A stretch of DNA of 64,000 nucleotides, taken from a bacterium 0.1xD8-71 (lineage in GTDB: Bacteria; Bacillota; Clostridia; Lachnospirales; Lachnospiraceae). The notes under the pieces were generated by a model that was not told where the DNA came from, searched no databases, and saw only the letters and a list, made by a program, of their open reading frames with translations. The stretch spans positions 42,725 through 106,724 of the forward strand of contig RAYR01000019.1 of assembly GCA_003612405.1 (NCBI GenBank), given 5' to 3'. Below, one piece after another: positions 8,120-17,984 of the stretch; the first letter of the stretch is position 1; every line of letters begins with the position of its first letter. The position numbers and the translations under genes were made by a program.

Positions 8120-9061
8120 TTATTTCACGAAATCTTTTACCTTTGCGTAGATTCCTTTTCCGTCTAATCCATACTTCTCTACCAGAGCGGATGCAGAACC
8201 GGACTCACCGAAGACATCCTGCATACCAATCCGCAATACGGGAACAGGATGTTTTTCGGACAGGCAGTCACATACTGCACTTCCAAGTCCGCCGATCACG
8301 GTATGCTCTTCCGCTGTCACAACCTTACCTGTCTTCTTCGCGGATGCAAGCACAAGTTCTTCATCCAGAGGTTTGATGGTATGAATGTTGATCACTTCCG
8401 CCTGGATGCCGTCAGCCGCAAGCATTTCTGCCGCTTCTAAAGCAGAGGAAACGGTAATACCGCTGGCAATAATCGTTACATCACTGCCTTCTCTTAAGAG
8501 AACGCCTTTACCAATCTCAAATTTATAATCAGGTGTATCGTTGATCACCGGCACAGCCGCCCGTCCAAAACGCAGATATACAGGCCCCTGAAACTCAATG
8601 GCCGCTCTGACAGCCGCTTTTGCTTCCACATCATCGGAAGGTACGATCACTGTCATCCCGGGAATGGTACGCATCAGAGCCACATCCTCATTACACTGAT
8701 GAGTCGCACCGTCCTCACCTACTGTAATACCTGCATGGGTTGCGCCAATCTTCACATTCAGATGCGGATAGCCGATGGAGTTACGAACCTGTTCAAAGTT
8801 ACGTCCTGCTGCAAACATGGCAAAGGAACTGATAAAAGGAATCTTCCCGCAGGTTGCAAGGCCGGCCGCAATGCCGGTCATATTACACTCCGCAATACCA
8901 CAGTCGATATGGCGGTCAGGAAATGCTTTCTTAAATACGCCTGTCTTGGTAGCTCCTGCAAGGTCTGCATCAAGGACTACCAGATCCGAAAATTCTGCAC
9001 CACATTCAGCAAGTGCATTACCATAGCTTTCTCTTGTTGCAATTTTCTTAACATCTGCCAT
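8120..9061 (-). CDS. Transketolase, C-terminal subunit
   Basis: A 313-residue protein equal to the pyrimidine-binding and C-terminal domains of transketolase. It carries the catalytic glutamate in ECNMTGIAAGLA, the motif GATHAGITVGEDGATHQCNED, and a C-terminal domain ending near residue 313. With the N-subunit encoded just upstream it forms the thiamine-diphosphate enzyme that moves two-carbon units between pentose phosphates. Its ATG overlaps the stop of the N-subunit gene by one base (TAATG), and AGGAGG lies inside the upstream gene, so the halves are translationally coupled. Split transketolases of this kind are normal in many Clostridia and archaea and are not a frameshift. Confidence 0.93.
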   Translation of the reverse strand: MADVKKIATRESYGNALAECGAEFSDLVVLDADLAGATKTGVFKKAFPDRHIDCGIAECNMTGIAAGLATCGKIPFISSFAMFAAGRNFEQVRNSIGYPHLNVKIGATHAGITVGEDGATHQCNEDVALMRTIPGMTVIVPSDDVEAKAAVRAAIEFQGPVYLRFGRAAVPVINDTPDYKFEIGKGVLLREGSDVTIIASGITVSSALEAAEMLAADGIQAEVINIHTIKPLDEELVLASAKKTGKVVTAEEHTVIGGLGSAVCDCLSEKHPVPVLRIGMQDVFGESGSASALVEKYGLDGKGIYAKVKDFVK

Positions 9062-9900
9062 TAGTTTGCACCTCCTAATTCTTCACCGATTTTCTCAAGG
9101 TCTGCCATCGCTGTTGCATACTCCTCATCGTTAGGAGCCTTGCCATGCCAGCCCGCGCTGTTCTCCATGAAGGAAACGCCTTTGCCTTTTACTGTCTTAC
9201 AGATAATCGCTGTAGGCATCCCCTTGGTAGCTTTCGCCTCTTTGAACGCAGCATCAATCTGGTCAAAGTCATTGCCGTCGATGTTGATCACATGGAAATT
9301 AAAAGCCTCAAATTTCTTGTCAATCGGATAAGGAGAACATACATCGTCAATCTTACCGTCAATCTGCAAACCGTTATTGTCCACGATGACTACCAGATTA
9401 TCAAGTTTACGATGTCCGGCAAACATGGAAGCTTCCCACACCTGTCCTTCCTGAATCTCGCCATCGCCCAGAAGGGTGTATGTTCTGTAGGACTTATTGT
9501 CGAGCTTCGCCGCAAGCGCCATACCGACCGCCGCAGAGATACCCTGTCCCAGAGAACCGGAAGACATATCTACACCAGGTGTCTCCTGCATACAGGGATG
9601 TCCTTGCAGGTATGATCCCAGGTGACGCAGTGTCTTTAAATCTTCCACCGGGAAATATCCTCTGTTCGCCAATACGGAATAAAGGCCCGGAGCCGTATGT
9701 CCTTTGGACAGTACGAAACGGTCTCTGTCCGCCTTCTTGGGATCCTTGGGATCAATGTTCATCTCCTCGAAATACAGGTACGTGAAAATATCTGCCGCTG
9801 ATAAAGATCCGCCCGGATGTCCCGCCTTAGCGCTATGTACCGCTGTCACGATACCCTTACGAACTTCATTAGCTGTTTTCTGTAACTCTAATTTGTTCAT
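9061..9900 (-). CDS. Transketolase, N-terminal (TPP-binding) subunit
   Basis: A 279-residue thiamine-diphosphate-binding half. GHPGGSLS near the start, SKGHTAPGLYSVLA, and the cofactor motif GDGEIQEGQ...VIVDNNGLQIDG are all present. The TTG two codons upstream could also start translation, but GGAGG stands six bases before ATG 9900. The upstream 93-base gap contains an inverted repeat GCGCAAGT...ACTTGCGC without a U-tract and a lone TATGAT. Partial internal transcription start or processing between araD and this gene is possible but unproven. Confidence 0.93.
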   Translation of the reverse strand: MNKLELQKTANEVRKGIVTAVHSAKAGHPGGSLSAADIFTYLYFEEMNIDPKDPKKADRDRFVLSKGHTAPGLYSVLANRGYFPVEDLKTLRHLGSYLQGHPCMQETPGVDMSSGSLGQGISAAVGMALAAKLDNKSYRTYTLLGDGEIQEGQVWEASMFAGHRKLDNLVVIVDNNGLQIDGKIDDVCSPYPIDKKFEAFNFHVINIDGNDFDQIDAAFKEAKATKGMPTAIICKTVKGKGVSFMENSAGWHGKAPNDEEYATAMADLEKIGEELGGAN

Positions 9901-9999
9901 CGCCAACCTCCAAAAATATATTTTGTGTATCTTTCACTACCACTATCATAACACAACCAGGCGCAAGTCACTATACAAAACTTGCGCTCTGGTTTCTAT

Positions 10000-10698
10000 T
10001 TATTTGCCCTGGCCGTAATATGCATTGGCACCATGCTTGCGGTAATAGTGTTTATCCTGCAATTCCTGGGGTGCCGGCTGTATCCTGGCATTGATGGTTT
10101 CCGCACGGTAAGCCATCTTAGCCACTTCCTCCAATACCACCGCATTATGTACAGCCTCATGCGCATCCTTCCCCCATGCAAAGGGTCCGTGATTCTTACA
10201 CAGTACTGCCGGTACCGCCACTGGATCTTTGTCCATCCTCTTGAACTCGCTGACGATCAGAAGCCCTGTGTTTTTCTCATACGCATCCGCAATCTCATCT
10301 TCATTCAGGCAGCGCAGGCAGGGAATCTCCCCATAGAAATAATCTGCGTGAGTAGTCCCGTAGCAGGGAATACTCCGGCCCGCCTGTGCCCAGCTTGTGG
10401 CATAGGATGAATGGGTGTGCACCACACCGCCAATCTCTGGATATGCCTTATAAAGCTCCAGATGGGTAGCCGTATCGGAAGAGGGATTATATTTTCCTTC
10501 CACCTTATTGCCGTTTAAATCCATAAGCACCATATCGTCGGGTGTCAGTTTGTCATAATCAACACCGCTGGGTTTGATCGCAAAGATACCGCTCTCCCGG
10601 TCGATCTCACTCACATTCCCCCAGGTAAAAGTAACCAGCTCATATGTGGGGAGAAGCATATTCGCTTCATAAACCCGTTTCTTTAATTCTTCTAACAT
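10000..10698 (-). CDS. araD: L-ribulose-5-phosphate 4-epimerase
   Basis: This class II aldolase-fold enzyme converts L-ribulose 5-phosphate to D-xylulose 5-phosphate, the last step of L-arabinose catabolism. The 232-residue protein has the zinc ligands in [13 protein letters not shown], the [12 protein letters not shown] segment, and KNHGPFAWG typical of AraD. It lies directly after araB with a 16-base gap and a good ribosome binding site, so it belongs to the araABD transcription unit. L-fuculose-phosphate aldolase is the close alternative, but length and context favour AraD. Confidence 0.95.
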   Translation of the reverse strand: MLEELKKRVYEANMLLPTYELVTFTWGNVSEIDRESGIFAIKPSGVDYDKLTPDDMVLMDLNGNKVEGKYNPSSDTATHLELYKAYPEIGGVVHTHSSYATSWAQAGRSIPCYGTTHADYFYGEIPCLRCLNEDEIADAYEKNTGLLIVSEFKRMDKDPVAVPAVLCKNHGPFAWGKDAHEAVHNAVVLEEVAKMAYRAETINARIQPAPQELQDKHYYRKHGANAYYGQGK

Positions 10699-10714
10699 AT
10701 TAATCCCCCGTTTC

Positions 10715-12307
10715 TTATTTCAGATTTTCCACTGCCGCTCTCTCGATCGCAAGTCCTGCGCTGTAGCGCTTCATGAACTCGTTAAAGCCCTTCACATCTT
10801 TCTCTACAGGCTCAAGCTTCTCACCCTTCTGTCCTGCAAAGACTTTGCTCTCCAGGAAGGCTGCAAGGCTTTCATCGGCATCTTTATTGATCATATAGGA
10901 AGCCAGCAGGGCAATACCCCATGCGCCGCCTTCACCGGCAGTCTCCATAACGCTTACCGGTGCATCAATAGCCGCCGCCAGGATGCTCTGGCCTACACCT
11001 TTGGTCTTAAACAGTCCGCCGTGTCCCAGGATTTCATCCACACAGACACCTTCTTCCTTCAGCAGGATATCCAGTCCGGTCTTTAATGCGCCCAGGGATG
11101 TAAAGAGGTGGGTTCTCATAAAGTTTGCCAGATTAAACTTCGCATCAGGCGTGCGGACAAACAGAGGACGCCCCTCATTAAAGCCTGTTACATGTTCACC
11201 GGAGAAATAGTTGTATGCCAGCAGGCCGCCGCAGTCGTCATCGCCCTCCAGGGCCTTGCGGTACAGGTTGCCGTACAACTCGTTTATATCCACTTTCATA
11301 CCCATTACTTCGGAGTATTCCTTAAACAGATTCACCCATGCGTTTAAGTCGGAAGTACAGTTATTACAGTGCACCATAGCCACCAGACTGCCATCGGGTG
11401 TGGTCACCAGGTCGATCTCATCGTACACCTTGGACAACTCCTTCTCCATAACGATCATACCAAATACACTGGTACCTGCGGACACATTACCGGTACGCTT
11501 GGCCACACTGTTGGTTGCCGCCATACCTGTGCCTGCATCTCCTTCGGGCGGGCAGAACGGTACGCCTGCCTGCAATGTACCTGTGGGATCCAGGAGTTTC
11601 GCGCCCTCTTCGGTCAGAGTTCCTGCCTGTTCTCCTGCGGTATAGACTTTCGGCAGTACATCTTTTAACTGCCAGCTGTATTTCTTATCTGCCACAGCTT
11701 TGTTAAACTGCTGAATCATCTTTTCATTAAACTGTCCAGTTGCAATGTCAATCGGGAACATACCGGATGCTTCACCTACGCCCACAACCTTCTCGCCTGT
11801 GAGTTTCCAGTGGATATAGCCTGCCAGTGTAATCACGAACTTAAGGTCCGCCACATGCTCTTCCCCATTCAGAATCGCCTGGTAAAGATGGGCAATCGTC
11901 CATCTCTGGGGAATATGATAGTTAAAGAGTGCGGTCAGCTTATTGGAAGCCTCTTCTGTGATGGTATTTCTCCAGGTACGGAAAGGAACCATCAGTTCAT
12001 CCTTCTCATTAAAAGCCATATAACCGTGCATCATCGCGCTGAATCCGATCGCGCCGATTTTGGTAAGCTTCTCGCCGTACTGTGCTTCCACATCCTCTGT
12101 CAGCTTTTTGTAACAATCCTGTAAGCCGTTCCAGATATCATCCAGACTGTATGTCCAGATCCCATTCTCCAGTCTGTTCTCCCAGTCATGTGCGCCGGAC
12201 GCAATCGGCTTATTATTCTCGTCCACCAACACTGCCTTAATACGGGTAGATCCAAACTCAATTCCCAATACTGATTTACCATTTGCAATTGTTTCTTTTG
12301 CTCCCAT
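10715..12307 (-). CDS. araB: Ribulokinase (FGGY family)
   Basis: The 530-residue kinase phosphorylates L-ribulose with ATP. The N-terminal FGGY domain begins with [16 protein letters not shown]. Mid-protein [14 protein letters not shown] and the C-terminal ATP-binding region near [15 protein letters not shown] are present. AGGAGG precedes ATG 12307. It sits between araA and araD in the canonical order with short gaps. It is of the Firmicutes type that differs from E. coli AraB in the N-terminal glycine loop. Other FGGY sugar kinases are possible on sequence alone, but the neighbours make ribulokinase the clear call. Confidence 0.92.
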   Translation of the reverse strand: MGAKETIANGKSVLGIEFGSTRIKAVLVDENNKPIASGAHDWENRLENGIWTYSLDDIWNGLQDCYKKLTEDVEAQYGEKLTKIGAIGFSAMMHGYMAFNEKDELMVPFRTWRNTITEEASNKLTALFNYHIPQRWTIAHLYQAILNGEEHVADLKFVITLAGYIHWKLTGEKVVGVGEASGMFPIDIATGQFNEKMIQQFNKAVADKKYSWQLKDVLPKVYTAGEQAGTLTEEGAKLLDPTGTLQAGVPFCPPEGDAGTGMAATNSVAKRTGNVSAGTSVFGMIVMEKELSKVYDEIDLVTTPDGSLVAMVHCNNCTSDLNAWVNLFKEYSEVMGMKVDINELYGNLYRKALEGDDDCGGLLAYNYFSGEHVTGFNEGRPLFVRTPDAKFNLANFMRTHLFTSLGALKTGLDILLKEEGVCVDEILGHGGLFKTKGVGQSILAAAIDAPVSVMETAGEGGAWGIALLASYMINKDADESLAAFLESKVFAGQKGEKLEPVEKDVKGFNEFMKRYSAGLAIERAAVENLK

Positions 12308-12331
12308 TTTGTACCTCCTGTTTATTATGAT

Positions 12332-13825
12332 TTAAAATGCTGCTTCATTCCATCTCAACTCGTTCTTAAAGCCTCTGATCGTGGTATCTTTATCGATCAC
12401 TACACTCTCGATACCCATAGCTGCCGCCCAGTCTGCCATCTGATCTACGCTGAGATCATAGGAAAATGCAGTATGGTGTGCACCGCCTGCCAGGATCCAT
12501 GCAGTCGCGCCAATCTCCAGATTGGGCTGCGGTGTCCAGAACGCTGTACCCACAGGCAGCTTCGGCATGGGTTTCTCCACTTTCTTACAGTCTACCGCAT
12601 TGATAAGCAATCTGAACCGTGTACCCAGGTCTACCAGGGAGCATGCCACTGCCGGCCCTGTCTTGGAAGTAAATACCAGACGGGCGGGATCCTCTCTGTT
12701 ACCCATGGACAGCGGGCAGACTTTAATGCCGATCTCGCCGTCAGCCACAGAAGGACATACCTCCAGCATATGCGCCTGTAAAATGCCTTCCTTGCCGGGC
12801 ACCAGGTTGTAAGTATAGTCTTCCATCATGGAAGTACCTTTGGCATCTTTGATATCCGCCGTCATCAGTTTCATCATGCGGACCATGGCAGCCACTTTCC
12901 AGTCACCCTCTGCACCGAAGCCGTAGCCCTTCTCCATCAGTCTCTGGATGGAAAGTCCCGGAAGCTGTTTCAAACCGCCCAGCATGCCAAAGTGTGTAAC
13001 AATTGCATGATAGTCGTTCTCCACCAGAAATTTCTCAATACCGATCTCCTGCTGTGCCTGCACTGCCACATGCTTTTTGAACTCATCCAGGTCTCTGCCT
13101 TCATCAATAATCTTATATTTGCTGTAATATTCGTCTACCAGCGCATTGACCTCGCCCTGGGGCACTGCATCCACATACTCCACCAGATCGTTGACACAGT
13201 AATGGTCGATCTCCCAGCCAAATTTGATCTGTGCCTCTACCTTATCGCCCTCTGTCACGGCTACATTATTCATGTTATCACCGAAACGGCATACGCGGAT
13301 GTGGGAGGATTCAATCACGCCAAGCGCCGTGCGCATCCAGCTTCCCAGCTGCTTCTGTACACGCTCATTCGCCCAGTGTCCCACAATAATCTTACGCTCG
13401 ATGCCCATACGGCTCACAATATGGCCATACTCTCTGTCTCCGTGTGCAGACTGATTCTCATTCATGAAATCCATATCAATTGTGTCATAGGGAAGTTCTT
13501 CATTAAACTGTGTATGAAGATGGCATAAAGGTTTTCTGAATTCTTTTAAACCCAGAATCCACATCTTAGCCGGAGAGAATGTGTGCATCCATGTAATCAC
13601 ACCTGCACACTCGGGATCATTGTTCGCATCATTGAAGGTCTGGCGGATAGAAGCCTGACTGATCAATGTAGGCTTTAACACCACTTCAAAAGGCAGATTG
13701 CCGGAAGCATTTAATCCTTCCACAATCTTCGCAGAATGATCTGCTACTTTTCTCAGGCACTCGTCCCCATATAAGTCCTGAGATCCTGTACAAAACCAAA
13801 ACCTGTAATTCTTTGCTGTGTTCAT
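12332..13825 (-). CDS. araA: L-arabinose isomerase
   Basis: This manganese-dependent isomerase turns L-arabinose into L-ribulose in the cytosol. The 497-residue length is standard. Motifs include the FWFCTGSQDLYG start, WMHTFSPAKMWI, and GFGAEGDWKVAAMVR with a catalytic glutamate. An in-frame ATG five codons upstream overlaps the GGAGGG ribosome binding site, which is correctly spaced for ATG 13825. The gene begins only about 15 bases after the U-tract of a strong terminator, so no promoter fits in between. Expression must come from read-through or from within the upstream chemoreceptor gene. Confidence 0.97.
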   Translation of the reverse strand: MNTAKNYRFWFCTGSQDLYGDECLRKVADHSAKIVEGLNASGNLPFEVVLKPTLISQASIRQTFNDANNDPECAGVITWMHTFSPAKMWILGLKEFRKPLCHLHTQFNEELPYDTIDMDFMNENQSAHGDREYGHIVSRMGIERKIIVGHWANERVQKQLGSWMRTALGVIESSHIRVCRFGDNMNNVAVTEGDKVEAQIKFGWEIDHYCVNDLVEYVDAVPQGEVNALVDEYYSKYKIIDEGRDLDEFKKHVAVQAQQEIGIEKFLVENDYHAIVTHFGMLGGLKQLPGLSIQRLMEKGYGFGAEGDWKVAAMVRMMKLMTADIKDAKGTSMMEDYTYNLVPGKEGILQAHMLEVCPSVADGEIGIKVCPLSMGNREDPARLVFTSKTGPAVACSLVDLGTRFRLLINAVDCKKVEKPMPKLPVGTAFWTPQPNLEIGATAWILAGGAHHTAFSYDLSVDQMADWAAAMGIESVVIDKDTTIRGFKNELRWNEAAF

Positions 13826-13841
13826 ACTGTCACCCTCCATA

Positions 13842-13877
13842 TTTTTCTAAAAAAAGGGCTGCCCATAAGGCAGCCCT
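13842..13877 (-). terminator. Strong terminator between chemoreceptor gene and araA
   Basis: AGGGCTGCC pairs perfectly with GGCAGCCCT (9 bp), followed by TTTTTTT on the minus strand. The araA ribosome binding site follows immediately, so this hairpin may act as an attenuator of araBAD. Confidence 0.85.
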
Positions 13878-13908
13878 AAAACTATCCAATCCTGTAAAAC
13901 GCCATTAT

Positions 13909-15627
13909 CTAGGCCTGAAAACAAGCCGTCTGCTCCGATAAATGGCTGATCACGTTGGACACCTGATCCAGTGCGCCTATAATGTTCTGCATATTGTCTA
14001 CCAGCGCTGTTGTATTACCAACTATGCCCGTCACACCCTGGGCGCTTTCCTGTACATTGTTGGTGATATTTTCATTGGATTGTGCCACATCTCGCATCAT
14101 TCCACCGATGTTTTCCATGGAATCCCGCATCTCAACCATCATCTGATCCACCGTAATGGAATCATTCAGATACTGTTCGCCTGTCTGTTCCAGAATCTCA
14201 TAATCGGGCAGGATTCTCTCATTGATGAAATTGACCAGATTATTAGCATTATCCGCCAGTTTGATAACAGCATCCACTACGCCCTTGGAAATCTGCTGAA
14301 TGTTATTGGCTGTCTCTTTGGAACCATCCGCCAATACACGGATCTCATCGGCAACCACCGCAAATCCTTTTCCTGCCTCCCCTGCTCTTGCCGCCTCAAT
14401 AGAAGCATTGAGAGCAAGAAGATTGGTCTTGGCGGCAATGCTTAAGATATCACCTGTCAGACTATTGATGTTCTCTATCTGATGGCTGTCCTCAATGGAA
14501 GCCTGTAATGCCACATCGAACTCCCGGATCATACCACTGGCCGTCTCTTTACTTTCTTTGGCCAGTTTCCTGAGTTCTTCCGCCCGGCTCCTGATCTCCT
14601 CTGCAAACTTTGTTCCGTTTGCAGCCTTATCAACCATTTCTCCCACAGACTCCTCGGCCTGCCTGGTATTCTCATTGACATAGGCCGCCGTAGCAGATAC
14701 CTCCTGTATACTGGCTGCAAGCTGCTGCATCGTAGCGGAGGTCTCGCTGGCACTCCGGTTGGTCTCCTCCACTACTTCATTAACACTCTTTTGCTGTAAA
14801 TCTATTTCTTCGCTACAGGAAATCACCCCGCCGATCATTTCCTGCAAAATATCCAGGAACTCATTGACACCCTTTGCCAATGTGGATATCTCGTCCTTGG
14901 TCTGCACCGGCACTCTCTCGGTCAGGCTTCCCTTACCATTATGAATATCCTCAATCATGCCGTTGATCGCTACCGCAATCTTACGAATCGGCACCACAAT
15001 CACACGGATGGCAATGAGCGTCACCAGGATAGCCGCCACAATAAGCAGTACAATAACCACAACTATGACCGTATAGGACTCTTCTGCCTTCTGCTGCAAT
15101 ACTGCCTTGCTGTCATCAAGTTCTGCCGCAGAGAACTCAAGAAGCTTGTTCATATTACTGTCAATACTATTGTTGAGCATCCCCAGATTGTTGGCAGCAA
15201 GGGAATTGGCGGTGTCTTTATTACCCTCTCTGCTGGCCGCCAGGACTGCATCCACATTTTTATCAAAATCATGCAGTCTGCTTTCTACCAGAGTATAGGT
15301 TTCCTCCACTTCTGCCGAAGAAATACCAGCCTTATATGCTTCCATATATTGCCACATTTCTTCACGGGATTCCATAATCGCATCGCCTTTTTTATCCATT
15401 GATCTAAGGAGTTTCGCATTGATATGTGCATACACATTCATGTACATATCCAGATAGTCCTCATAAACTCCATGGATCAGATTAATCTTCTCCACTTCGT
15501 TATTCATAACCTGCTGGCTGCCCGCTGTAATTGTCGTCAGACTATTCGCAAGTATCCCCAGCGATATGATTCCAATCAATGCGAGAACCATAATAGCCGA
15601 TGCAAATTTCAACCCTATTCTCTTCAT
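13909..15627 (-). CDS. Methyl-accepting chemotaxis protein
   Basis: A 572-residue transmembrane chemoreceptor. TM1 is at about residues 8-33, an extracellular four-helix-bundle-type ligand domain spans about 34-184, TM2 about 185-210, then a HAMP domain, and a long signalling coiled coil with the hairpin tip around [20 protein letters not shown]. In the membrane it would control CheA activity. The start at 15627 has GGAAGG eight to nine bases upstream. Its position between the sugar importer and araA suggests it reports on the same sugar, either directly or through the binding protein. It is preceded and followed by terminators, so it probably has its own promoter, but no clear sigma-A or sigma-D pair is visible. 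Confidence 0.93.
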   Translation of the reverse strand: MKRIGLKFASAIMVLALIGIISLGILANSLTTITAGSQQVMNNEVEKINLIHGVYEDYLDMYMNVYAHINAKLLRSMDKKGDAIMESREEMWQYMEAYKAGISSAEVEETYTLVESRLHDFDKNVDAVLAASREGNKDTANSLAANNLGMLNNSIDSNMNKLLEFSAAELDDSKAVLQQKAEESYTVIVVVIVLLIVAAILVTLIAIRVIVVPIRKIAVAINGMIEDIHNGKGSLTERVPVQTKDEISTLAKGVNEFLDILQEMIGGVISCSEEIDLQQKSVNEVVEETNRSASETSATMQQLAASIQEVSATAAYVNENTRQAEESVGEMVDKAANGTKFAEEIRSRAEELRKLAKESKETASGMIREFDVALQASIEDSHQIENINSLTGDILSIAAKTNLLALNASIEAARAGEAGKGFAVVADEIRVLADGSKETANNIQQISKGVVDAVIKLADNANNLVNFINERILPDYEILEQTGEQYLNDSITVDQMMVEMRDSMENIGGMMRDVAQSNENITNNVQESAQGVTGIVGNTTALVDNMQNIIGALDQVSNVISHLSEQTACFQA

Positions 15628-15756
15628 CCTAAGGTCCTTCCTTTCTATCTGTTGTATTCTGAAACCCCTGAGTAGTTACATCATATCACACTTTCAGATA
15701 GAAGGATAGACCTGCTTTTTTATTATTTCTTATCCGCTGTGGGATGTATTTGGATG

Positions 15757-15797
15757 AAAAACTGCCGGCCGGCAATGGATATCACCGATCCGGCAGC
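15757..15797 (-). terminator. Terminator after the sugar ABC permease genes
   Basis: CTGCCGG and CCGGCAG form a stem on the minus strand, followed by TTTTTC. It separates the importer genes from the chemoreceptor gene. Confidence 0.7.
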
Positions 15798-15816
15798 CTG
15801 TATTTATGTAGTAAAA

Positions 15817-16890
15817 CTAATTCTTGGCTTCCGCCATTCTCTTCTTTCTCGCAGACATAACCACACTCTGGACCACCAGGAACAGGCAGAGCATAACCGC
15901 TCTTGTGATACCTGTCCACCATGCCTCGTCAAGACCTGCGGAAGATACAATATTCTGAATCGTACTCAAGGATAATACGCCGAAGAAAGTACCGACGATA
16001 TTACCCACACCACCCGTCAGCATCGTACCGCCGATGATGGAGGAAGCAATCGCATCCATCTCGGCACCGGACGCATGGGATGCGGAACCGGAACCCACAT
16101 GCAGGAAGTAGACGAAACCGCCGATTCCTGCCAGAAGACCGCAGAGTATGTGAGAGATGAATTTCGTTCTCTTCACGTTGATACCAAGCATCAGGGCACT
16201 CTGCATATTACCACCCACCGCATAGAAAGAACGGCCAAGCTTGGTCCATCTGAGCAGGCAGAACATAACGATTACCACAAGGATGGCAACGATTACACCG
16301 ATTTCTATGTACGCATCAATATATACGCCTTTTTTGTTCACGGAACCCATGCCGGGCATGATGACACGTGTCATCTTCAACGCTTTAAATGCCTCGTTCT
16401 CTACGTTAAAGGGCTTGGTATTTACAATCGTGGTCATACCTCTTGCAAAGAACATACCTGCCAGCGTTACGATGAACGGCTGGATATCCAGATACGCTAC
16501 CAGGAAGCCCTGGAAGAGACCAAACGCCAGACCGATTGCCAGCGCAATCAGTACAGCCACAAAGACATTGCCGCCCTTATAATCAAGATACACAGCACAG
16601 CACATACTGATCAGTGCCGCGATACCGCCCACGGAAATATCAATTCCGCCGGTGATCATAACAAGACTCAGGCCGCATGCCAGAATAATCAGGGCTGCAT
16701 TGTTATTTAAAATGTTAAAGAACGTCTGCGGTTTTAAGAAACCGGACCCCTGAAATATAATAGCACCAATATACATCAGGAAGAACACAATAACTGTAAT
16801 GCTGAGGAGCAAGTTTGTGTCACTGGCATTTTGCAGCTTATTGGCCAACCCCTTACCTGCCGGTGCTGCTTTCTTATCTGTCTTAGCCAT
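15817..16890 (-). CDS. Sugar ABC transporter permease (YjfF/RbsC family)
   Basis: A 357-residue integral membrane protein of the BPD_transp_2 family with about nine to ten helices. It contains the AGGIDISVGGIAAL-type motif (here GGIDISVGG) that contacts the ATPase, and a C-terminal GGTMLTGGVGNIVGT segment. AAGGAGG precedes ATG 16890 and there is a two-base gap to the other permease gene. Two different permeases with one double-ATPase and one binding protein is the arrangement of E. coli ytfQRT-yjfF (galactofuranose) and related furanose importers, whereas ribose and galactose systems use one permease as a homodimer. This is the YjfF-like partner. Confidence 0.88.
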   Translation of the reverse strand: MAKTDKKAAPAGKGLANKLQNASDTNLLLSITVIVFFLMYIGAIIFQGSGFLKPQTFFNILNNNAALIILACGLSLVMITGGIDISVGGIAALISMCCAVYLDYKGGNVFVAVLIALAIGLAFGLFQGFLVAYLDIQPFIVTLAGMFFARGMTTIVNTKPFNVENEAFKALKMTRVIMPGMGSVNKKGVYIDAYIEIGVIVAILVVIVMFCLLRWTKLGRSFYAVGGNMQSALMLGINVKRTKFISHILCGLLAGIGGFVYFLHVGSGSASHASGAEMDAIASSIIGGTMLTGGVGNIVGTFFGVLSLSTIQNIVSSAGLDEAWWTGITRAVMLCLFLVVQSVVMSARKKRMAEAKN

Positions 16891-16892
16891 AC

Positions 16893-17984
16893 TTATGCCA
16901 CCTCCTTACTCAGTTTCAGTTTCTTGGTGAGGGAGGAGAAATACTCTCTCACGGTAGGCGCGCTGACTACCACCAGAATGATAACCACGGCAGCCTTATA
17001 TGCCGGAAGCGCATCGGACTGTACCTGGAACTTATACAGTGTAGTTGTCAGGAACTGAATTACATAAGCACCGATGATGGAAGCTGTCATGTTGAACTTA
17101 CCGCCGCTCAAAGCATTACCGCCAAGGGCAACTGCCAGAATGGCATCCATCTCTATATCCTTTGCAATGACGGAATAGTTGATGGAAGAGATACGGCTTA
17201 CTTTGATCAGACCCACCACTGCCACGCACAAACCAAGAATCACGAAGGAAAGTACCTTGATAAATGCCGGATTCAAACCATTCAGTCTGGAAGAGCTCTG
17301 GTTGATACCAACCGCCTGTGTATAAATTCTTAAGTTAGTCACTTTCAGCACAATACCAATGACGACGATACATGCAATCGCAATGAATACCGGCGTCGGA
17401 ATCGGTATGCCCGGTATAAATTCTCCATAATATTTAAAGCTGGGATCGCTGATAACCGGAAGTTCGTTGTTGTTGATCCATGCTGCGATGGAACGTCCTG
17501 CCGTAAACAGAATCAGAGTCGCAATCATGGGCTGAATCTTAAAGTAGGCCACCAGTACACCATTAAAGGCGCCAAACAGCATAGCCACCACGCAGCTTAC
17601 AAGAAATGCTACGATAATGGGAGCCTGCAATGTCTCCGGACGGGAATTGTCACCGCACAGTACACGCAGAAGAACACTGCCCGCAATAGCAACAGCCGCG
17701 CCCACACTGATATCCTGACCGCCGGAAGCCGCTGTTACCAGGGTCATGCCGATTGCCAGAATTGCAAGTTCGGATCCGCTGTCCAGAATTGTGATCAGGA
17801 AGCCGGACAGAACCGGGTTGCCTGCTGCATTATATCCCAGTGAAATCTTAAAGAATCCGGGATCCGCGATCAGATTGATCACCACCAACAGTAAGAGTGC
17901 CGCCAGCGGGATAAAACACTGGTTTCTAACCAGTTTCATTAAAAAATTGGTATTATTGGCTTTCACCGTTTCACCTTTTCCCAT
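16893..17984 (-). CDS. Sugar ABC transporter permease (YtfT/RbsC family)
   Basis: A 363-residue BPD_transp_2 permease, about ten membrane helices, with SGGQDISVGAAVAIAG and AVALGGNALSGGKFNMTAS as the paired cytoplasmic motifs. AGGAGG precedes ATG 17984, which overlaps the ATPase stop. It forms the heterodimeric channel with the downstream YjfF-like permease. Substrate inference (L-arabinose or an arabinofuranose/galactofuranose) rests on the araABD genes downstream and on the YtfT-like pairing. Confidence 0.88.
   Translation of the reverse strand: MGKGETVKANNTNFLMKLVRNQCFIPLAALLLLVVINLIADPGFFKISLGYNAAGNPVLSGFLITILDSGSELAILAIGMTLVTAASGGQDISVGAAVAIAGSVLLRVLCGDNSRPETLQAPIIVAFLVSCVVAMLFGAFNGVLVAYFKIQPMIATLILFTAGRSIAAWINNNELPVISDPSFKYYGEFIPGIPIPTPVFIAIACIVVIGIVLKVTNLRIYTQAVGINQSSSRLNGLNPAFIKVLSFVILGLCVAVVGLIKVSRISSINYSVIAKDIEMDAILAVALGGNALSGGKFNMTASIIGAYVIQFLTTTLYKFQVQSDALPAYKAAVVIILVVVSAPTVREYFSSLTKKLKLSKEVA

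Noticed and set aside
9061..9061. Frameshift in transketolase
   Set aside because: The two halves have separate start and ribosome binding site and overlap as TAATG; split transketolase is a normal two-subunit enzyme.
9961..9999. Terminator between araD and transketolase
   Set aside because: GCGCAAGT/ACTTGCGC forms a stem but no U-tract follows, so termination is not supported.
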